From assembly GCA_025506515.1 (NCBI GenBank), contig CM046457.1:38760231-38824230 (forward strand): a stretch of 64,000 nucleotides of DNA, read 5' to 3'. How positions within the stretch are numbered: the first letter of the stretch is position 1; every line of letters starts with the position of its first letter. The notes beneath the pieces were generated by a model. The model saw only the letters and a program-made list of their open reading frames with translations. It did no database searches and had not been told where the DNA came from. The translations under genes and the position numbers were made by a program. Positions 57,831 to 64,000 of the stretch are shown here, one piece after another. The stretch is from Flaveria trinervia. Taxonomy: Eukaryota > Streptophyta > Magnoliopsida > Asterales > Asteraceae.

Positions 57831-58093
57831 GATACGGTGCCTTGGAAACAGGTTGGGCACCCGATATCAGATCAATGTGAAACTCGATCTCTCGGTCAAG
57901 CGGCACTCCGGGTAACTCTTTGGGAAACACATCTGGAAAGTCACACATAACCGGTACATCAAACAGTTGTGGTGTTGGTGTTTCTACATCCTTTACATAG
58001 GCCAAGTTGGCACTACATCCACGCCTCATGCACTTTCCCGCCACTGCCATTATGATTACTTGGGGATCGTCGTGACCCGATCCCCATAAACTT
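57831..58093 (-). pseudogene. Gypsy G2 protease-RT linker, cut by Sirevirus E
   Basis: The frame carries VPVMCDFPDVFPKELPGVPL and DREIEFHIDLISGAQPVSKA, the conserved entry to Gypsy RT. It stays alignable with G1 to about 58090 (CCATAAA), where the LTR of Sirevirus E begins. G2's protease and gag must lie beyond the window. Confidence 0.75.
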
Positions 58094-58817
58094 TGTAGAT
58101 ACATGTGTACCTAGTGTCTAATCTTAATGTAATATCTTTGTATTGTCTTACACTTATGTAATTGTACGGGTACTTAGTGAAATACAATATGTGGTTGTGC
58201 TTAATGTTGAATATTTCATTGGTTGGTATGTAATAACGCTTATTGACTTGACTATAAAGGTTGTGGTTGTTTGAATACTATCTAAATCAATTAATGACTA
58301 TGAAACATATTCAAAATATATCATGTGACGTTCTTATGCGATTAGCCCATGCTAATGGACCATACGCATGAACAACTTCATGCTAATGAACCAGTCGTAC
58401 GAATTGACCAGGAGACTGGATGAGTCGCATGATTGAAACATGAGATTGACTCAGTTGCACCACTGAACACTCAGTCGTGCGAATGGATCAACCGCATGAC
58501 TGAACTATGCAAATGGTCCAGTCACACAATTGAGAAACCTAACCTATAAATACCACTTAATTCGTGGAAAAACTAGAAACTTCGAATATCTTGATACCCA
58601 GATGTACCCTAGCAGTCCAGAGACCTCTAGTAACCTATTCCAACTTCAAAGATCGTAGTAGATCGATTGCTAATCGTTCTTAACATTTAGATTCAATCTT
58701 TAATTGATTTTGTGTGCGTTCTCACTGATTGGATCGCCAATAAAATAGGATTCTGCACTATTAGATTTGGTATACGTGTAAATCTGTTAGTATTCGTCTA
58801 GTACACGATCCCTAACA
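58094..58817 (+). repeat. 5' LTR of Sirevirus E
   Basis: Starts TGTAGATACATG and ends GATCCCTAACA. A cluster of CAGTCGTGCGAATGG / CGCATGACTGAAC words lies at 58330-58515, then TATAAATA at 58554-58561. A TATA box placed just after the word cluster marks the cluster as part of U3. Confidence 0.85.
58554..58561 (+). promoter_or_regulatory. TATA box of Sirevirus E LTR
   Basis: CCTATAAATACC lies about 40 bp after the last palindromic word and 256 bp before the LTR end. It is the likely element promoter. Confidence 0.75.
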
Positions 58818-58819
58818 AG

Positions 58820-58831
58820 TGGTATAAGAGC
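58820..58831 (+). other. Primer-binding site of Sirevirus E
   Basis: TGGTATAAGAGC, followed by TTTGGCTC, matches initiator tRNA-Met with one change (C to A). Two bases separate it from the LTR. Confidence 0.85.
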
Positions 58832-59307
58832 TTTGGCTCTAGATTTACGTGTCATTCAATCGTTTTGATATAAAAATTGTGTTTTTACGCTAAAAAACAC
58901 AATATTTTGTGTCAAATCGGGTTTTAGATGTCTCCTGATCGTAAAGTTAAGTTTTTTCTGGCATACGACAATTAGGGTTAGCAAAAATTCATGTTTTTGC
59001 GTTCAAACACCTTAAACCTAGAAAATTTTGAAATCCAGCTGGTTCAGTCGCACGATTGACTCAATCGCACGACTGAGGTCATACGCTTTCCCCATACGCA
59101 CGATTGGACTCAGCCCCTTCCATCCATCCAAATAAGAAGCCTATTCACATTGTTCATCCGTATTAGTTCATTCGGCCGACTGAGTCATCCGCATTTGTTC
59201 AGTCGCACGATTGAACCATCTGCATAGTTCAATCGCCCGAATAGCCCAATCGCATAACTTCATTTGCACTAATACAAAAGGTTGGTTTAAAGTTAAAGTT
59301 AATAGCA
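58832..59307 (+). other. Leader of Sirevirus E with palindromic words
   Basis: No ORF. At 59040-59265 the words CAGTCGCACGATTGA, CAATCGCACGACTGA, ATTCGGCCGACTGAG and CATCCGCATTTG recur. The last is the word of family C, so words of families A and C mix here. The cluster lies just before the gag ATG at 59308. Confidence 0.7.
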
Positions 59308-61860
59308 ATGGAACAACAATATTCTGCCTTTACAACAGGAAGAGACTCACGTATACAAAATTTACTGCTACTGGAGAATGAGGTGGGGAATCACAACAAA
59401 CCCCCAAAGCTGATCACGTTAGACGAATATCCACAATGGAAACAACGTTTCGAGATCTACTTAAACAGAGTAGATCCAAATCTGTGGGAGTCTATAGAGT
59501 CGGGGTACAACATGCCTGTAAGAGCTGATGGGTCAAACTCACACTTGGTGGCATGACTGACAGACAAAAAGTGAAATACAATGCAGAGAAGAAAGTTTAT
59601 GCTTTGCTTACTTAGTCAATTTCGAAGGATATTTTTCATCAATTCTCGGAATATACACAAGCAAAGAAGCTCTGGGATGCATTGGAGAAACGGTATGATG
59701 GAAATGCATCGTTGAAGGCCATAAAGGCTAAGGCTTTAAAGAAGGAGTTTGACAACTTCTCCTTGAGGGTAAAGAAAGCCTAGATCATGTGATCATTAGA
59801 TTCTACCACTTGATGAGTGAGATGCACACTCATGGAGTATCGACGTTAAGGAGGACAAAGTGTCCAACTTTGCAGACGGGCTGACAGAGAAATGGGTGTT
59901 ATTTGTCTCAAATCACAGACAAAATGGTATGCTAACGAAGTTAGATATCAATGACTTCATTTTGAAACTGAGAGAAGAAGAACTAAGGATGAAGTACAGA
60001 GCTCAAAAGTCTTCATATGATCAGCACCCAGTGCTGTACAACGCGACTCCTCAAGCCAAGACATCTAGAGCACCTCTTCAGACAGCTTTTGTATCAAGCT
60101 CGTCTGGCCCCTCACCAACCTCTACTTCAGGATCAGAAACGTTAGGGTCATTTGATACCCAATATATTGCACCTGAAGCCAACACAGCAAAGCTTAAGAC
60201 CGAGAACTTCGCAATGTGATAGTTGAGGTAGCAAAAGAGCACATGGATCTCTTAGTTGTGGTAGTCCACTTCTATGATGGACTAATTGTTGGAAAGCTTG
60301 GGAACTGCCACCTGGTCGATGAGGACTATGAGCAGGTGGATGAGATAGAGCTAGAGAGGATGGACATAATGTGGGCCTTAGCCAGTGCAGTCCGGAGAGT
60401 TAAGAAGTTTGTCAAAAAGACCGGACAAAATTTGATTGCGACTAAGGACACTACCTTCAGCTTTGAAAATCCAAGGTAACCTGCTTCAACTGCGGTGAGA
60501 AAGGGAACTTCAAAAAGGAGTGTGTGAAGCCAAAGAAGACTGGCAATGGGAATCGCTTCTCCTCCTTCAACCATCAGGAGAAACCCACTAGCAGTCCTAC
60601 TTCATCAAGCAAGGATCCGAAATCCTTGACTGTCATGATGATGAAGGACGGGACTGGAGCTTTCGGTTTGTCTCACCAGGAGAATCCAATATCGCTAGTG
60701 TGGAGGATACCAATGATGACTCAGCCAGTGAAGGAGATATAACAGTCGTTCTTGCGATGTCAACATTAGAAGAAACTGCACCAGTGGTCACCTACCTGCT
60801 TGAAGACGTGAAAACTACTACAACGTCAAAATCACCAGCTCCAGAAACATCAGATTCTGCATTGATGGCTGATTCCTCAGAAACCGCACAGGTAAGTACT
60901 ACTGACCAACTCTTTACTAATCATGCTTGTTCTGATTGTAATAAATTTAGGAAAGCATTGATTTAAAATTTTCTAGGTTATTAAATCATAATGATAAGTT
61001 AGTAAAGGACCTAGAACTATGCACTGAAGCTAACAGAGTTTTAAAACAAAATGAGCATAGTTACAAAGAAAAGATAGACCTTTTGAACAAACAGCTTAGG
61101 GAAACAGAAGTTGTAGCCTTTAACCAAGCTAATGACATTAGGTACTATCTTAACTCCCTAGAGGACACTAAGAAACAAAAGGCAGTTTTCGAAGTAGAAG
61201 TTAATTCCCTAAAACAAAAACTGCATAGTTGGACTAGTTCTTCACACATAGTCCAAAACTTAGTAAGAGAGAGAAACAATAGGGAGGGATTGGGTTATAA
61301 AGTGGTTCCACCACCATATGAGATCTTGATGAACACAAAATGTAAACCAATTATGATAATCCAATGAAGGATCATGTGGTGTCTACTCTTCTTGTAAGTG
61401 ATCTAGATTCCACATGTTCATCAAATGAATCTGGCACTAAACAAAAGGAGGCCACTTCAAAGGCAAAAGGTAAAATGCCTTGTATTAATCTGGATAAAGA
61501 GTTTGAAAAGGTTAGTATTAAGTCTGGTTCAAAAACTATCAAATCCGAACCTAAAAGGACCAATAATGTTAACCAATCACGTGCATCATGTCTAAGTCCA
61601 GAAAATAGAAAAGAAAAAGATGTTAAAACTATTAAAGCACTTAACTTTGTTAAACCAGGAAAAACATCTAAACAAGGTGAGTCGAAACGAAAATAAAGTA
61701 ATGTCACCCAGGTGTCATATACATCTCCACAAAAATAGTTAAATCGTAAAGTCGAAAGCAGAGCTAGCTACAGTTGTGGAGAGTATGGACACATTACGTC
61801 TCACTGTCCTTACTATCAGACATCGAGGAAGAAAGTTGAACTTTCTGAACAAAAACCTAG
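59308..61860 (+). pseudogene. Sirevirus E Gag with coiled coil, broken
   Basis: The ATG at 59308 starts MEQQYSAFTTGRDSRIQ. ITLDEYPQWKQRFEIYL, then FADGLTEKWVLFVSNHRQN, belong to the Gag core. First zinc knuckle near 60487: CFNCGEKGNFKKEC, in which the His of CX2CX4HX4C is Asn. An acidic Ser/Thr stretch follows, then a coiled coil (EVEVNSLKQKLHSW, about 61190), and GLGYKVVPPPYE (about 61290), a conserved Sirevirus Gag motif. The second knuckle near 61765 reads SYSCGEYGHITSHC, with the first Cys changed to Ser. Both knuckles are thus damaged. Several frameshifts. Confidence 0.8.
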
Positions 61861-62138
61861 CTCTTTTTAGAAGAATTCAGTGACGCCACCTAAAAAAGAT
61901 AGTGACCCTAAAGTTCAACCCATTAGCCTGATGTCTGTTTATCACAAACAGGCCTACACAAAGCTGGCTTATGGAAGGAGAAATCAACCTCATTATCTAA
62001 TAATGAGAACAAGAAGACATCTGAGCTCCCTCACCCTCGAATGGTCAATGGGTAACATTTATGATGTGTGATGCCTCTGTGAAACACAAGTAGTGAAGGC
62101 TTGGGTTCCTAACCTGAACTAATGTTTTCAAACTAGAT

Positions 62139-63619
62139 GTGCAGGTTGTTCACTATAGTGCTGAGACCAACACGTGGATCATAGATAGCGGAGCATCCAG
62201 GCACATGACAGGGAATAAGGATCTCTTATCAAACGTTAAACAGATAAAAGGAGGTCACGTTTTGTTTGCTGGAAACAAAGGTGGGTGCATCACAGCTCAA
62301 GGGGAAGTAGGTAATCAGAAAGTGAAGTTTGGCAAGGTAAACTACGTTCAACAACTTCAGAATAACTTGCTTTCTGTTTCTCAAATTTGTGATAAAGACT
62401 TTAAGGTAGTGTTTGACAACAAGAAATGCTATGTCTTGAAAAAGGACTACGTCATCCCGGAGTATCAAGTATTAATGTCTGCATCAAGATGTAAGGACCT
62501 TTATGTCTTGGATCTATCAAAGGCCTCCACACGGATCATGAGGTTCAGTGCTTCTTGTCAAAAGCTACTGAGAAGGAATCCATCTCCTGGCATAGGAGAA
62601 TGGGACACATTAATCCACGGAAGATGAATCACTTGATCCAGAATGATCTAGTGAGAGGAGTTAACGTCAAAAACTTCCAACTTCCGGCTTTCTGTGTTGC
62701 GTGCAAGAAGGGCCAACATACGAAGAAGTCTTATAAGGAAAAGAAAGTTCACTCTATCGAACTTCCTCTTGAACTTCTTCACATGGATCTGTTTGGTTCA
62801 GTCAGTACAAGAAGCATCGCAGGCGACTTTTACTGCTATGTAGTTACTAATGATTACTCGAGATTCACTTGGGTGATGTTTCTGAAATCCAAATCAGAAA
62901 CCCTTGAGTCATTCAAGGAGTTAGTAACTACTCTGGAGTCCCTATTCAAGTTAAAGGTACGTCAAGTGCGCTTAGACAACAGAACCGAGTTCAAGAATCA
63001 ATGGATGGAGGCTTACTACAAGGAAAAGGGAATTGTGCATCAATTCACTTCTGCCTACACTCCTCAGATGAACGGCATTGCTGAAAGGAAGAATCATAGC
63101 TTGATAGAGACGGCACGGACAATGCTAGCAGACTCAAAACTGCCAATCCAATTCTTTAATAAGCAGTTGCAAATGCATGTTATACACTAAATAGAGTTGT
63201 GGTAGTCAAACACCATGGGAAGATGTGCTAAGAGTTAGTACAACGACGTAAACCAAATGGAGTATCTCGAGCCGTTTGGCGCTCCGTGCACCCTACTGAA
63301 GAAGACTCAGGAAGGGAGATTTAGCGAGAAGACTAATGAAGGTATCTTTCTAGTATACAACATACTAAACAATAGGGTCTACAACAACTCAACGGGTCAG
63401 GTAGAAGTCTGGTGTAATGTTGATGTTCAGATATACACCACACCACCTGGTGGAAAAGGACCCGCCTTCTTTTTCGAGTATGATGGATTCTTCAAGTCCT
63501 TCAACATACCACTCTCCACTTCTGATGATGAATTAGCAACAAAGATGATGTATGATGTTCTAAACACACCAACTCAGGAATCTACGTCATCCAATGTACA
63601 ACTCAGGAGGAGCACTTGA
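62139..63619 (+). pseudogene. Sirevirus E protease and integrase
   Basis: Protease: WIIDSGASRHMTGNKD (intact DSGA) at about 62175, then NNLLSVSQICDKDF. GAG-pre-integrase: WHRRMGHINPRKMNHLI and CVACKKGQHTKK, a complete H-H-C-C zinc site. Integrase core: LLHMDLFGSVSTRS (first Asp), TNDYSRFTWVMFLKSK, VRQVRLDNRTEFKNQ (second Asp, with the usual Gly changed to Arg) and NGIAERKNHSLIETARTML (Glu). The three catalytic acids are intact in an open 211-codon frame (62555-63190). After frameshifts, PFGAPCTLLKKTQ starts the C-terminal part. Confidence 0.85.
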
Positions 63620-64000
63620 AGATAGTGACTCTTCGTTTGATGAAGAAGTTGTGGAGACTGATCTGAACAATCAGGAACAACAAGTTCCCCCTACCGATAG
63701 TCCACAAGCATCTGACATTGATGTCTTTGTGTCTTCGGAACCTTAGACTCCTACTGCCTTAGATACTGAACCGAATGTTCATAATCTTGATTCTGAGGTA
63801 GTTGTTCCAACCACTCCTGGTTCAGGACTAAATGTGTATCATCCTTTGGATAATGTCATTGGAGATGTGAGATGAGGAGTTCAGACCATAAATCAATTGT
63901 ATTTAGCTGATTATGCCTCAGTGATGAAAAAGGGTTACATTCATGATGGGGCATATCGTTGCTTTGTGTCTTAGTTTGAGCCAAAGTATGTTAGTGAAGC
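63620..64000 (+). pseudogene. Sirevirus E integrase C-terminus to RT start
   Basis: A Ser/Asp/Glu-rich linker in several frames. In the last 40 bp a fragment reads FEPKYVSEA, the usual start of Copia RT, after a stop. The window ends there. Confidence 0.6.

Larger units (their letters stand above)
58094..64000 (+). mobile_element. Sirevirus E, 5' half
   Basis: Plus-strand element inserted in G2 (left flank AACTT). LTR, primer site, leader, Gag with coiled coil and two knuckles, protease and integrase are present. The window ends at the start of RT. Its accessory ORF, if any, lies outside. LTR start and palindromic words resemble element A, so A's ORF is a fair model for its missing part. Confidence 0.85.

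Overview
This is a gene-poor, AT-rich stretch of plant nuclear DNA made almost entirely of decayed LTR retrotransposons. I see no intact host protein-coding gene. Ty3/Gypsy elements carry a C-terminal chromodomain-like tail and LTRs of about 2 kb, as in the Tekay/Del chromovirus lineage. Several Ty1/Copia elements carry a coiled-coil Gag extension and an extra ORF downstream of pol, as in Sireviruses. This points to a eudicot. The extra ORF resembles proteins I remember from daisy-family (Asteraceae) genome annotations, so Asteraceae is likely, but that is memory and not a search.

Layout. 1-4770: 3' end of minus-strand Sirevirus A (partial LTR, accessory ORF, palindromic-word spacer). 4780-5633: Gypsy LTR end. 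5634-7080: minus-strand Copia gag, primer-binding site and LTR. 7081-38190: a four-deep nest. The oldest layer is a plus-strand Sirevirus accessory ORF (D), at 7622-7838, 13730-14202 and 37431-38190. It is broken by Copia K1 (7839-13724, target duplication ATAAT) and by a Gypsy solo LTR S (14203-15767 plus 37113-37430, duplication AACCT/AACTT). S is itself broken by minus-strand chromovirus G1 (15768-37112, duplication CATAA/CTTAA). G1 is broken by minus-strand Sirevirus B (21490-33832, perfect duplication TATAA). 38191-40690: degenerate Gypsy debris. 40700-48582: 5'-truncated minus-strand Sirevirus C with a well-preserved RNase H and a long accessory ORF. 48583-49272: unassigned. 49273-49345: a tRNA-Arg(CCT)-like gene, probably a pseudogene. 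About 49350-52920: plus-strand Gypsy P (LTR end, primer site, gag, protease), cut by minus-strand chromovirus G2 (LTR 52922-55110, pol 55111-58093). G2 is cut by plus-strand Sirevirus E (58094 to the window end).

The most interesting content is the accessory ORF, present in four diverged copies (A, B, C, D), always in sense. In B and C, where pol is present, it lies between RNase H and the 3' LTR. Its parts run in one order: an N-terminal region opening M-A-(N/D), a helical domain with a YPRF motif, a Pro/Ser/Thr-rich linker, coiled coil and acidic stretches, and a C-terminal region recognisable in A and C. Each copy follows a spacer that repeats the short palindromic words of that element family's own LTR and ends in a TATA-like box (B, C, D) or a splice-acceptor-like signal (A). 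This suggests the third ORF has its own promoter or a spliced message. Everything here is broken by stops or frameshifts, so these are fossils and not active genes.
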